From CAYVQE01 sp964633205 (GTDB taxonomy: Bacteria > Myxococcota > B64-G9), in the NCBI GenBank assembly GCA_964633205.1, contig CAZWFN010000042.1, positions 1 to 44,218 on the forward strand: a DNA stretch of 44,218 nucleotides, written 5' to 3'. The position numbers were made by a program, and so were the translations under genes. The first letter of the stretch is position 1. Each line of letters opens with the position of its first letter. Below, piece by piece: positions 1-7,865 of this stretch. Below the pieces are notes generated by a model. It searched no databases. It was not told the DNA's origin and saw only the letters and a program-made list of their open reading frames with translations.

Positions 1-51
1 CATCCCGAACCATGTTCATCCGAACTGTTCGCTCGATCAGCGCATCGAGCG

Positions 52-546
52 TCATGGCCAGGAATACCGAGTGAACAAGACCGACGGCACGGAGTGGCTG
101 GCGGTGTCGCATACCAGGTGCTCGCCGGCGGCGAAGTGGGCGTAGGTCGATGTGGGATGAACGTACTCCTCGGGCTTGACCACCACGTCGGCGTACTGGT
201 TGTCCTCATCGCCGAAGCCCAGGTCCACGTTCACCCCTTCGAAGCGACAGCCCGGGTGACCGAGGTCGATCCCGCCCGCGGCGCCGGGCAGCTCGTAGGC
301 GCCCAGCTTGGTGTTGCCGGCGATCCGGCTGTCGGTCAAGACGATGTCCGAATTGCCGCTGCAGGCCAGCCCACCGGCCGCTGCGCCCACGTTGCCCCGC
401 AGGCTCACCCGCAGGCCGACCACGTCGGCGTGGACCAGCGTCATTCCGCTGATGCCCTGCTCTTCGAAGCCGTTGCCCTCGATGACCACGTCGGTCAGAC
501 TGGCCTGTAGCCGGCCCTCGTACAGGCGATGCGTGTGAAATCGGCC
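52..546 (-). pseudogene. C-terminal fragment of a parallel beta-helix repeat protein
   Basis: About 160 residues in this frame read as the end of a right-handed beta-helix or polymorphic-outer-membrane-like protein. They show repeating patterns such as VVIEGNGF, LRVSLRGN, DIVLTDSRIAGN and FEGVNVDLGF, then a C-terminal tail ending FTRYSWP and a TGA stop. There is no start codon or signal peptide for it. Upstream, the frame runs into the antisense-looking extension of the TetR gene, so the N-terminal part is missing. The join with TetR lies near 530-560. A small hairpin (GCTCGAT/ATCGAGC, 31-50) follows the stop. The family call rests on repeat pattern only, so the fragment is fairly clear but its function is not. 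Confidence 0.55.
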
Positions 547-833
547 GCATCGCCGGGCCTGATGCGCCCCTGCTGCTGGGCCGCCGCCAGCAGCGCCGCC
601 TGCATGCGCGCGCCCAGCCGTTCGAAGCCGGCCGCGGCCACCGCCACCAACACCTCGTGGCGGGTCTTGAAGTGGCGGTAGGGCGCCGCGTGCGACACCC
701 CGATGCGCCGGGCCACCTCGCGCAGGGTGAAGGCCTCCGGGCCCACCTGTTCCACCATCTCCACCGCAGCCGCGATCAGGGCCCGCCGCAGGTCGCCGTG
801 GTGGTAGCTCGCGCGCTGATCGGTGGCTTTCAT
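495..833 (-). pseudogene. TetR/AcrR-family regulator, N-terminal DNA-binding half only
   Basis: Residues 1-90 form a typical TetR helix-turn-helix domain: SYHHGDLRRALIAAA, FTLREVARRIGVSHAAPYRHFKTRHEVL and the start of helix 4. The reading frame stops after 112 codons, whereas TetR proteins are usually about 190-210 aa, so the ligand-binding domain is absent. Sequence after roughly residue 95 does not look TetR-like, and the beta-helix fragment begins in another frame there. ATG at 833 has no Shine-Dalgarno sequence. A promoter and a 7-bp inverted repeat lie just upstream. This is either a deletion-generated pseudogene or a join made in assembly. A shortened DNA-binding protein could still be made. 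Confidence 0.7.
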
Positions 834-839
834 ACCGGG

Positions 840-874
840 AGCATAGGCTGCCGATGTTTATCACGTCAACATCG
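840..874 (-). promoter_or_regulatory. Promoter and palindromic operator of the TetR gene
   Basis: On the minus strand TTGACG (869-864) and TATGCT (845-840) are separated by 18 bases. The -35 box lies inside a perfect 7-bp inverted repeat, CGATGTT/AACATCG (852-858 and 868-874, 9-base spacer), which is the size and form of a TetR-family autoregulatory operator. Transcription predicted from this -10 would begin at about the ATG (833), which also lacks a ribosome-binding site. The transcript may therefore be leaderless. Confidence 0.5.
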
Positions 875-916
875 AAGCCGTTCGGACCACTCGGCGCGCA
901 AGTGGTGGCCCGCTGC

Positions 917-1363
917 CTACTCCACCTCGACGTCGATCCAGCCGGAGTCGGGGTCGTTGCCGAAGGCGTCGAGCCCGGCCTGGATCTCCCAGCGGTGCTC
1001 GATCATGCGACCGCGGAAGGTGGGGCCCACATCGGCCGGCAGCTGGATCTCGCCCTCCCAGCTGTACTCCTGGCCCTCCTCGAGCTGCTCGCCGCCGGCG
1101 ATCTCGAACTTGTGCTCGTAGCTGGTGCGGTAGCCACGCACGATCTCGCGCTCGATCTCACCCTCGTTGAAGTCGGTGTCGCGCACCTCGGCCCGCTCGG
1201 TCGCGCGCACCTTGACGTAGACCGCCTTGATCTCACCGTCCGACTTGGCCGTGGCCAACACCCGCACCAGCAGCGGCTCGCCGCGCCTGGCCTCGGGCAT
1301 CTCGAGCCTGACGCTGGCGAGCCCCCCGGTGACCGCGTTTTTCAGCTTGCCGAAAAAGCCCAT
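917..1363 (-). CDS. Spo0M/arrestin-like sporulation-control family protein
   Basis: A 148-residue cytosolic protein opening MGFFGKLKNAVTGG, followed by a beta-sandwich-like sequence. Features include LEMPEARRGEPLLVRVLATA, the 'IKAVYVKVRAT' strand, and a C-terminal strand ending WIDVEVE. The charged-strand layout and the short amphipathic N-terminus resemble the N-terminal arrestin-like domain of Spo0M (SpoOM family). It is shorter than classical Spo0M (about 250 aa), so only one arrestin-like lobe is present. ATG at 1363 is preceded by a strong GGAGGTGAGAG site. The molecular role of the family is poorly defined. The family assignment is by pattern recognition and is moderately sure. Confidence 0.65.
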   Translation of the reverse strand: MGFFGKLKNAVTGGLASVRLEMPEARRGEPLLVRVLATAKSDGEIKAVYVKVRATERAEVRDTDFNEGEIEREIVRGYRTSYEHKFEIAGGEQLEEGQEYSWEGEIQLPADVGPTFRGRMIEHRWEIQAGLDAFGNDPDSGWIDVEVE

Positions 1364-1662
1364 CTCTCACCTCCGGTCGTCGGCCCGCAGTGGGGCGCTT
1401 GTACCAATCGATCCATCTGCTGCTGCCTAGGCCGAGACTAGACGGAAGCTATTTCTGATGTCCACCCGCAATTCGATCGACCGCGGCTCGGGCATCCTGG
1501 TCGCTTCCCGACGGCTCGATTCGACCCGGCCCGACCAGCGCCACAGTATGCCAGCACCACCAGTCACTGTATCGCGGGGTCACGGCCGGCTGGTACGAGA
1601 ATTGCTGCGTACTGGAACAGATGAGCCGCAGCTGAGTCGCGGCGAGAGAAAGGAGAGTCGAC
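1364..1662. other. Intergenic region upstream of the aldo/keto reductase
   Basis: About 300 bases between the start of the minus-strand Spo0M-like gene and the plus-strand aldo/keto reductase. It must hold both promoters, but I could not find a convincing -35/-10 pair. The only clear signal is the ribosome-binding site AGAAAGGAG at about 1647-1655 for the reductase. No small gene with credible composition was found. Confidence 0.5.
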
Positions 1663-2493
1663 ATGCACACGCGACCCTTTGGCGGCACCGGCAGCGAGGT
1701 GCCGGTCATCGGCCAGGGAACCTGGAACATGGAGCGCGACGACCCGGCCGCCTGCCGCCGGGCGCTGCGCCGCGGCATCGAGGCCGGGGCCAGCCACATC
1801 GACACGGCCGAGGCCTACGGCGACGGTGCGGTGGAGGAGCTGGTCGGCCAGGCCATCGCCGGCCTGCGCGACCGGGTCTTTCTGGCCACCAAGGTCAAGC
1901 CGGCCAACGCCTCCCGCAGCGGCACCGTCGCCGCCTGCGATGCCTCACTGCGCCGGCTGGGCACCGAGCGCATCGACCTCTACCTGCTGCACTGGCCGGG
2001 CGAGCACCCGCTGGCCGACACCATCGCCGCCTTCGACGAGCTGCAGGCAGCGGGCAAGATCGGCAGCTACGGGGTGTCCAACTTCGGCGCCGAGGAGCTG
2101 GAACGGGCCATCGAACTGGCCGGCCCCGGGCGCATCGCCTGCAACCAGGTGCTCTACCACCTGGGCCAGCGGGCGGTGGAGCACCGCATCCTGGACGTCT
2201 GCCAGCAGCACCGGGTGGCCCTGGTCGGCTACAGTCCCTTCAACACCGGCGATTTTCCCCACTCCAAGGTGCTCGATGAAATCGCCGACGAGCGCGGCAT
2301 GACCGCCCACCAGATCAGCCTGGCCTACCTGGTGCGCCGGGAGCCCCTGTTCGCCATTCCCAAGGCGGCCGACCCGGACCACGCCGCAGAGAACGCCGCC
2401 GGCGGCGATCTGGTGCTGTCGGCTTCCGAGATCAGCCGTATCGAGGAGACCTTCCCCCGCGGCCCCTACGCCAACGACGCCCCCACCGGTTGA
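1663..2493 (+). CDS. Aldo/keto reductase
   Basis: A 276-residue single-domain (beta/alpha)8 NAD(P)H-dependent oxidoreductase of the aldo/keto reductase superfamily, which reduces aldehydes or ketones in the cytosol. The catalytic tetrad is intact: D47 (HIDTAEAYG), Y52, K77 (ATKVKP) and H110 (LLHWPG). The C-terminal cofactor segment 'FAIPKAADPDHAAEN' is also present. Length is normal for the bacterial 2,5-diketo-gluconate-reductase-like branch. ATG at 1663 follows AGAAAGGAG. The gene stands alone between divergent and convergent neighbours and ends in a strong terminator. The physiological substrate cannot be told from sequence. Confidence 0.92.
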   Translation: MHTRPFGGTGSEVPVIGQGTWNMERDDPAACRRALRRGIEAGASHIDTAEAYGDGAVEELVGQAIAGLRDRVFLATKVKPANASRSGTVAACDASLRRLGTERIDLYLLHWPGEHPLADTIAAFDELQAAGKIGSYGVSNFGAEELERAIELAGPGRIACNQVLYHLGQRAVEHRILDVCQQHRVALVGYSPFNTGDFPHSKVLDEIADERGMTAHQISLAYLVRREPLFAIPKAADPDHAAENAAGGDLVLSASEISRIEETFPRGPYANDAPTG

Positions 2494-2498
2494 TGCCG

Positions 2499-2550
2499 CT
2501 AGCCCTAAAACAAGCGCGGTTCTTCGAATCGCGCTTGTTTTTTGGGCTAG
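2499..2550. terminator. Long intrinsic-terminator-like inverted repeat
   Basis: A near-perfect inverted repeat with arms of about 20 bases: CTAGCCCTAAAACAAGCGCG at 2499-2518 and its complement at 2530-2550 with a one-base insertion. The loop is about 11 bases, and the A-rich and T-rich tracts sit within the arms, so it could act in both directions. It starts 6 bases after the aldo/keto reductase stop and lies between convergent genes. Confidence 0.8.
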
Positions 2551-2681
2551 CCGCCCGCAGGGCGGTCGTTTTGGGGTGAAGCTGCTGGAATTCACCTTCC
2601 AGCAGCGAGGGGGCTTTCCGAAAGCCCCCTCAACGAGAATCTAGGCCTGAAGCAAGCGCCCTGCGTTTGATTCAGGCCTAG
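2551..2681. repeat. Run of four further hairpins between convergent genes
   Basis: Four more inverted repeats follow: CCGCCC/GGGCGG (2551-2565); GCTGCTGGAA/TTCCAGCAGC (2581-2606, perfect 10 bp); AGGGGGCTTT/AAAGCCCCCT (2608-2630, perfect 10 bp with 3-base loop); and CTAGGCCTGAA/TTCAGGCCTAG (2641-2651 with 2671-2681). GGTGAA at 2575-2580 can also pair with TTCACC at 2591-2596, competing with the second of these. With the preceding terminator this makes five stems in about 180 bases. Confidence 0.8.
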
Positions 2682-2707
2682 CGTCGCCGCGAACGCGGCC
2701 GGCCGGC

Positions 2708-3874
2708 TCAGGGGTAGAGCAGCAGGTGGTCGAGCCGTTCGTTGAAGCGCTGCAGCTCGCGCTGCCAGCCGGGCAGCAGGTCGCGCACGTCGCCGCCAGC
2801 GTCGAGGCAGCGGCGCAGCTCGGGACTGCCGCTGATCAGGTCGATGGCCGGCCGGTCGGGCTCGAACTCGTAAGGCTGGCTGCGCCAGGCGAAGTCGTCC
2901 GGGGCCTGGGCGCGGGCGGCCTGCAGCACGGCGGCGCCGGTGAGCACGGGCCGGAAGCGCTGGCGGTCGCTGACGTGGAGCTGGATGCCACCGCAGTCGC
3001 GACCGGCATGCTTGTGGAAGGCGGGCCGGAAGGTCAGCGGCCGCAAGCGCACCCCGGGCAGGTCGAAGCGCTCCAGATCCCTGGCCAGCCGCCAGCCGTC
3101 GATCCAGGGCGCGCCCAGCATCTCGAAGGGCCGGGTGGTGCCGCGGCCCTCGGACAGGACAGTGGCCTCGACCAGCACGCTGCCCGGGTAGACGCTGGCC
3201 GTATCCAGCGCGGGCATGTTGGGCGAGGGCAGCACCCAGGGCAGGCCGGTCTCGTCGAACCACTGCCCGCGCCGCCAGCCCCGCAAGCCGATCACCTCGA
3301 GCTCGACCTCCACTCCATCGCGCTGCGCCAGCCTGGCCAGCTCGCCCAGGGTCAGCCCGTGGCGTTGCGGCACCTGGAAGGCCCCGACGAAGGAGCGGCA
3401 GTCGCCGTCCAACAGCGGCCCCTCGCGCAGCCGGCCGCCGATGGGATTGGGCCGGTCCAGCACCACCACCGCCACCCCGGCCCGGCCGCAGGCCGCCATA
3501 CAGGCGTGCATGGTGCTGGCGTAGGTGTAGGTCCGACAGCCCACGTCCTGCAGATCGACCACCAGGCAGTCGATCCCGGCCAGCTGCTCGGTGCTCGGCG
3601 CCAGGCTGTCGGCGGTGTCGCCGTAGAGGCTGATGACCGGCACGGCGGCGGATCCGGCCGGCACCGCCTCCATGTCCTGGGCCTGGCCGGCCAGGCCGTG
3701 CTCGGGCCCGAACAGCAGGCGCAGATCCAGCCCCGCCGCAGCCAGCAGATCGGCGGCCTGGCGCAGATCCGCGGCCACCGCGGCCGCGTGGGTCAACAGC
3801 CCCAGGCGCCGGCCCACCAGGGGCTGGTAGTCGGCGCCGGCCAGGACGGCGAGCCCGGAACCGACGGGGCTCAA
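2708..3874 (-). CDS. NamZ/YbbC-like exo-beta-N-acetylmuramidase (DUF1343, GH171 family)
   Basis: About 388 residues matching the DUF1343/YbbC family, whose studied members (NamZ) remove MurNAc from the non-reducing end of peptidoglycan fragments. Diagnostic segments are 'GRRLGLLTHAAAV', FGPEHGL, 'PVISLYGD', DCLVVDLQDVGCRTYTY, 'VVLDRPNPIGG', 'RHGLTLGELARL', 'WVLPSPNMP', SEGRGTTRPFE and 'FRPAFHKHAG'. I place the start at the TTG (3874) that overlaps the upstream TGA stop (TTGA), because family similarity begins just after it; this implies translational coupling. No signal peptide is seen from this start, so a cytosolic muropeptide-recycling role is likely. It is the last gene of a five-gene operon. 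Confidence 0.85.
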   Translation of the reverse strand: MSPVGSGLAVLAGADYQPLVGRRLGLLTHAAAVAADLRQAADLLAAAGLDLRLLFGPEHGLAGQAQDMEAVPAGSAAVPVISLYGDTADSLAPSTEQLAGIDCLVVDLQDVGCRTYTYASTMHACMAACGRAGVAVVVLDRPNPIGGRLREGPLLDGDCRSFVGAFQVPQRHGLTLGELARLAQRDGVEVELEVIGLRGWRRGQWFDETGLPWVLPSPNMPALDTASVYPGSVLVEATVLSEGRGTTRPFEMLGAPWIDGWRLARDLERFDLPGVRLRPLTFRPAFHKHAGRDCGGIQLHVSDRQRFRPVLTGAAVLQAARAQAPDDFAWRSQPYEFEPDRPAIDLISGSPELRRCLDAGGDVRDLLPGWQRELQRFNERLDHLLLYP

Positions 3875-5355
3875 CCCGCCCCCGGTTTGAGGGTCAGGGC
3901 GAAGTCGTAGGTGGCGCCGAACCCCTCGGGGAAACGCGAGCGCTTCAGGTTCCACACCGCGCACAGCTCGAGCACTGGATCGCCCACCGTGTCCTTCTCC
4001 ACGGTCACCTCCCCCACCCGGCCGGCGTCGTCGACCGCGACCTTGATCAGCAGGTCACCGCGCATGCCGGGCCGCTGCTCGATCCGCTGCTTGTAGACCG
4101 AGGCGATCTGGCGCCGGTTGGCCCCGAACACCGACTCCGGCGACTTGCCGCTGATGGGCTCGGGCAGGATGTGGAACCGAGAGAACAGCTCATCGCGGGC
4201 CGCTTGAGCGCCGCTGTGCTCGGGTTGCTGCTCCAGCACCCGCTCGGTGAACTCCAGCGCCTGGGCCCATTGTTCGCCGCGCTTGTAGATCCGGGCCAGG
4301 CCCCACAGGGCGTCGACGTCCTCGGGCCGTTCGGCCAGCACCCGCTGGTAGGCCGGCAGGGCCTGCTCGATGGCTCCCTGCTCGAGGTAGACCGGCCCCA
4401 GGCAAGCATGGGCTTCCAGGTTCTCCGGGTCGATGCGGACCACCTGCTCGTAGGCCTCGACCTGCAGTTCCACACGCTCCAGCTCGCCCCCCAGCTCGGC
4501 CAGGGCCTGCCAACAAGCGATGGCATCGGGGCGCACATCGCAGGCCTGGCGGTAGGCCGCCGCCGCCTCTTCAGCGCGACCGAGCTCGACCAGCAGCTCG
4601 GCGCGGGCGAACCGCTCGTCATAGGCCTGGGAATCGCGAGCGGCCGCAGCGGCATAGGCCTCGGCCGCAGCCGCCTTGTCGCCCTTGCGTGCCAGCACCC
4701 GGGCCAGCTCGGACCGCGGTGCGAAGGCCTCGGGCTCGGCTGCGATCACCGCCCGGTAGGTCGATAGCGCCTGTTCCAGCTTGCCGGCCGCGGCCTGGGC
4801 CCGGGCCAGATCGAGCTTGAACGGCGTCTGCTGCGGCGCCAGCTCGACCGCTTTCTGCAGCACCTCCAAGGCGTGTTCGTGGTCACCCTTGTGCAGCAGC
4901 ATGCGACCGAAGCGGGCGCGGCCGATGGCCACCTTCGGGGCCAGGGTCAATGCCCGCTGGAAGTTGCGCTCGGCCTGATCGTAGACCCCCCAGCCATCCA
5001 GGATGATACCCATGCCCAGGTAGGCCCAGAAGAACTTCGCATTGAGCTTGGTCACCTTGACCAGCTCCTGCCAGGCCTGGTTGCGATCCTCCAGGGCATA
5101 GGCCCAGAGGAAACGCATGAACGGGTTCTGCGGATCGGTTTTGTAGGCTTGCTCGTAACGCGCCAGCAGCTGCTCCTGCTGCGGTGTCCCCCGGGCGGCG
5201 TCGATCTCCTGGATGGCCGCGGTCATGCCAGCCACCGAGGTCACCGGAGGCGCCGCGGCCCCATCGCCGCCACCGCGCACCTGCTGCCGCTGCGGGCAGG
5301 CCGCCAGCAACAGTCCCAGCGTCGTTCCGATCCCCAGTTGCAGCCAGTGCTTCAT
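3871..5355 (-). CDS. TPR lipoprotein with AgmX/PglI-like (TonB C-terminal) domain
   Basis: A 494-residue lipoprotein. Residues 1-19 are a lipoprotein signal (MKHWLQLGIGTTLGLLLAAC). Residues about 60-400 hold about eight to ten tetratricopeptide repeats (e.g. AYLGMGIILDGWGVYDQAERN, 'EDVDALWGLARIYKRGEQWAQALEF'). The last 90 residues match the AgmX/PglI C-terminal domain of myxobacterial motility and outer-membrane proteins: SVYKQRIEQRP, GDLLIKVAVDDAGRVGEVTVEKD and FPEGFGATYDFALTL. The start at 5355 was chosen because the signal peptide begins there and GAGGG lies upstream; the frame is open 35 codons further. It sits 19 bases after the preceding gene and overlaps NamZ by 4 bases. It is probably a periplasmic scaffold. 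Confidence 0.85.
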   Translation of the reverse strand: MKHWLQLGIGTTLGLLLAACPQRQQVRGGGDGAAAPPVTSVAGMTAAIQEIDAARGTPQQEQLLARYEQAYKTDPQNPFMRFLWAYALEDRNQAWQELVKVTKLNAKFFWAYLGMGIILDGWGVYDQAERNFQRALTLAPKVAIGRARFGRMLLHKGDHEHALEVLQKAVELAPQQTPFKLDLARAQAAAGKLEQALSTYRAVIAAEPEAFAPRSELARVLARKGDKAAAAEAYAAAAARDSQAYDERFARAELLVELGRAEEAAAAYRQACDVRPDAIACWQALAELGGELERVELQVEAYEQVVRIDPENLEAHACLGPVYLEQGAIEQALPAYQRVLAERPEDVDALWGLARIYKRGEQWAQALEFTERVLEQQPEHSGAQAARDELFSRFHILPEPISGKSPESVFGANRRQIASVYKQRIEQRPGMRGDLLIKVAVDDAGRVGEVTVEKDTVGDPVLELCAVWNLKRSRFPEGFGATYDFALTLKPGAG

Positions 5356-5374
5356 GCTCAGCCCTCGCAGTCTC

Positions 5375-6820
5375 TCAAGGAGTGATTCGCGGAACCAGGT
5401 TGACCCGGCCCGCCTTGATCCTGACCTCGAAATCGACCCGGGCGCAACCGTGTCGGTCACGCAGGGACTCGGCCTGTCGGTTCAGCTTCGACTGGAACCG
5501 GGCGAAGTCCAGCCGCTCGGTCGACTCGCCGGCTTCGTGCTTGGCGCGGCGGAAACGCTCGAACAACTGCCGCATCGGCTCGCCGCCGTCGTCCTCGGGG
5601 GCACCGTCCTCGAGGTCACAGACCTCGATCGTCTCCTGCATCACCGCGACCCCGTCGTCCACCTCGGTCGCCGCATCCTCATCGCCGGGCGGTTCCGTTT
5701 CCGCCGGCCCGGCACCCGACGCGGTCGAATCCACCCGGCCACCCCGGGCCAGCTGTTCGGCCAGGCCGGCCAGACGCCGAACGATGGCTGGCCCGCGCCC
5801 GTGCAGATGCACGGCGTCGCCAACGGACACCGCCCGGCGCAGCTGGCGTTCCAGATCGCGCAATGAGCGGGTCAGACGACCGCCGAACAGCACCACCATC
5901 ATGCTCATGAAGAGGAACAGCATGCCGATTCCACCGACCAGGTACAACGCCAGCTCATCGAGGGAGCGCTGCAGCCGGGCCATCGAACGCACCACCACCA
6001 GCCCGATCGGCACCTCGTCCGAGCCGAAAGACCGCCCCACCACCTGCAGCCGCACCGAGCCCGACTCGAACACCCGCGGCTCGAACCGGCCCCCGGCCAG
6101 CAGGCGCCGGCGCAACCTCGGATTGGCGGCGAAGTGCTGCTGCAATGCCTCACGCTGCACCTGGGGCAAGTTGCTCGCCGCCCATCCGGTCCGGCTCAGG
6201 TAGGCGAAGTGGACCTGCTCCGGCAGCTCGGCCCCGCGCGCCTTGGCCAGGGCGTGGCCCAGAGGGAACACGCCGAACAGCATCCCCACCCGCTGACCCC
6301 GCCGCATGATCGGGACCACCACCCCTCGGGCCAGGTCGCTCTGGCGCTCGAACAGGACCACCCGGCTCTGGTCATCGCGCGCCCCGGCGATGGCCGCCTG
6401 TACCGCCGGATGGTCGGATGGCGCCTCACCGGTCCAGTGCAGGTCGACGTTGCGCACCAGACCTTGGCCGGTGTGATCGAGCACGAAAAAGTCGTCGACC
6501 GCAGCCACCTCGCGGGCCGCCGCGGTCAACCCGGCCAGCTCGGCCCGCAAGCGCACCAACCAGGCCCTTCGGTCGGTCCTGGGCCCCTCGGCCAGCAGCT
6601 GCACCAACCCGGGCCGGCTGGCCAGCTGCTCGAGCTTGCCCAGCAACTGCCAGCAGTCGGCTCGCTCCATCTCATCGAGCAGCTGGGCCGCGGTGCGCAG
6701 GGTCGTCGCCGCCTCGTCGCGCTGGGTCTCGCTCACCCGGGGAAAGACCAACCGGGCGATCGCGGCACCGGCCGCGGCGAGGGTCAACAGCAACAGCAAT
6801 ACGATCGAGGTTCGCGACAT
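5375..6820 (-). CDS. Membrane sensor-like protein with MXAN_5187-type C-terminal domain
   Basis: A 481-residue protein. A transmembrane segment at residues about 4-25 is followed by a roughly 240-residue extracytoplasmic domain of single-Cache-like type ('VDDFFVLDHTGQGLVRN', 'VVVPIMRRGQRVGMLFGVFPLG'), a second membrane segment (ALYLVGGIGMLFLFMSMMVV) and a HAMP-like linker. An acidic, disordered stretch follows. The C-terminal basic domain (MRQLFERFRRAKHEAGE, 'FQSKLNRQAESLRDRHG') resembles the MXAN_5187 C-terminal family of myxobacteria. ATG at 6820 fits GGAGG with 6-base spacing better than the ATG at 6826, which abuts the GGAGG. There is no kinase or cyclase domain. It likely transmits an envelope signal within this operon. 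Confidence 0.7.
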   Translation of the reverse strand: MSRTSIVLLLLLTLAAAGAAIARLVFPRVSETQRDEAATTLRTAAQLLDEMERADCWQLLGKLEQLASRPGLVQLLAEGPRTDRRAWLVRLRAELAGLTAAAREVAAVDDFFVLDHTGQGLVRNVDLHWTGEAPSDHPAVQAAIAGARDDQSRVVLFERQSDLARGVVVPIMRRGQRVGMLFGVFPLGHALAKARGAELPEQVHFAYLSRTGWAASNLPQVQREALQQHFAANPRLRRRLLAGGRFEPRVFESGSVRLQVVGRSFGSDEVPIGLVVVRSMARLQRSLDELALYLVGGIGMLFLFMSMMVVLFGGRLTRSLRDLERQLRRAVSVGDAVHLHGRGPAIVRRLAGLAEQLARGGRVDSTASGAGPAETEPPGDEDAATEVDDGVAVMQETIEVCDLEDGAPEDDGGEPMRQLFERFRRAKHEAGESTERLDFARFQSKLNRQAESLRDRHGCARVDFEVRIKAGRVNLVPRITP

Positions 6821-6842
6821 CCCCATCCTCCAGCCATTGGTG

Positions 6843-7865
6843 CTAGGAACCGGCCAGCAGGGCGAATATGCGGTTGAGTTGGCGGTTGGCGGCCCCATGC
6901 TGCCCGTCGCCCACCAGTTGGGTCGCCTTGCGCAGCAAGGCGCTGACCTGCTGGCGATCGGAGGGCGGATTGCCGCGAATGAGCCGATTGAGCCGCGCGA
7001 ACTTGCGATCGATGAAACCGCCGTCGATCACCACCGCGCTCAGTGCTGCCTTCAGTTGGCTGGCCGCGTCCCGGGCCTGGTCGAAGTCGCCCGACTTCTT
7101 GGCGGAATAGAACTCCTTTTTGAGCCCGGACAGTCCGGCCGGCAGATCCGACCAGAGAATGCCACGGCGCCGCATCTCCTGGACCACACCGCGAAACATC
7201 CGCTCGGCCACCTTGCGGCCCACCCGCGGTCCGGCAGCCCGGGGCCGAGCGGCCACCGCCGGTCGCCGCTGGCTCGAATCGGCCACGGCGCGGGTCAGCT
7301 CGCGGATGCTCTTTTCCAGCTGGTCGATCCGGCCGGCCAAGGCATCGACCCGCTCGGCCACCCGGCCCGCCTTCCGCGCGCCTTCGCTCAACTCGCGCTC
7401 CCGGCGGGCCAGCTCGCGGTCGCGTTCCGCCAGCGCGCCGGCGGCAGCAACCGGCGTGGCGCCAGCCGTGGCCACCCGATCCAACAGCTCGCTCTTCTCG
7501 GCTGCCAGCTGCTCGCGTTTCTGGTCGAGCGCGGCTTCCTTTTGCCACATCGCTCGCTCTTTTTCCCACAAACGGCGCTCGAGCTGCTTCAACCGGCCAA
7601 GCGACGACTGGTCCTCATCGGCCAGCTCTTCCTTCTGCTCCATCAGTCGGGCTTTCTCCTGACGCAGCTGTTGGCGCTGTTGCTCGAAGCTCCGCCAGCG
7701 CGTCTCGAGCTCCTGCTCGGCCTGGCTGAGCTTGCTGCGATCGGCCTCGACCACGATGGTCAGGTCTTCGCCCTTGGCCTGCTCCGGATGCGGATCGCAG
7801 GCCAGCTGCGACACCAGTCCGGCGCCAGCCAGCGCCGCCACCATCAAACACCGCAGTCCGCTCAT
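6843..7865 (-). CDS. Coiled-coil lipoprotein
   Basis: A 340-residue predicted lipoprotein. The signal sequence is MSGLRCLMVAALAGAGLVSQ, with Cys in the LAC lipobox. Residues about 40-200 are heptad-rich and dominated by E, Q, K, R and L, a long coiled coil. A short linker rich in R, A and P precedes a helical C-terminal domain of about 110 residues (GRKVAERMFRGVVQEMRRRGILWSDLPAGL to 'NRQLNRIFALLAGS'). Its ATG overlaps the stop of the upstream cyclase as ATGA, so the two are translationally coupled. I do not recognise the family. The architecture suggests a periplasmic spacer or tether between the inner-membrane sensors and the outer membrane or wall. Confidence 0.75.
   Translation of the reverse strand: MSGLRCLMVAALAGAGLVSQLACDPHPEQAKGEDLTIVVEADRSKLSQAEQELETRWRSFEQQRQQLRQEKARLMEQKEELADEDQSSLGRLKQLERRLWEKERAMWQKEAALDQKREQLAAEKSELLDRVATAGATPVAAAGALAERDRELARRERELSEGARKAGRVAERVDALAGRIDQLEKSIRELTRAVADSSQRRPAVAARPRAAGPRVGRKVAERMFRGVVQEMRRRGILWSDLPAGLSGLKKEFYSAKKSGDFDQARDAASQLKAALSAVVIDGGFIDRKFARLNRLIRGNPPSDRQQVSALLRKATQLVGDGQHGAANRQLNRIFALLAGS

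Noticed and set aside
1458..2279. A long plus-strand frame overlapping the aldo/keto reductase
   Set aside because: It shifts to an Arg/Gly/Pro-rich shadow of the reductase and has no recognisable domain or ribosome-binding site.
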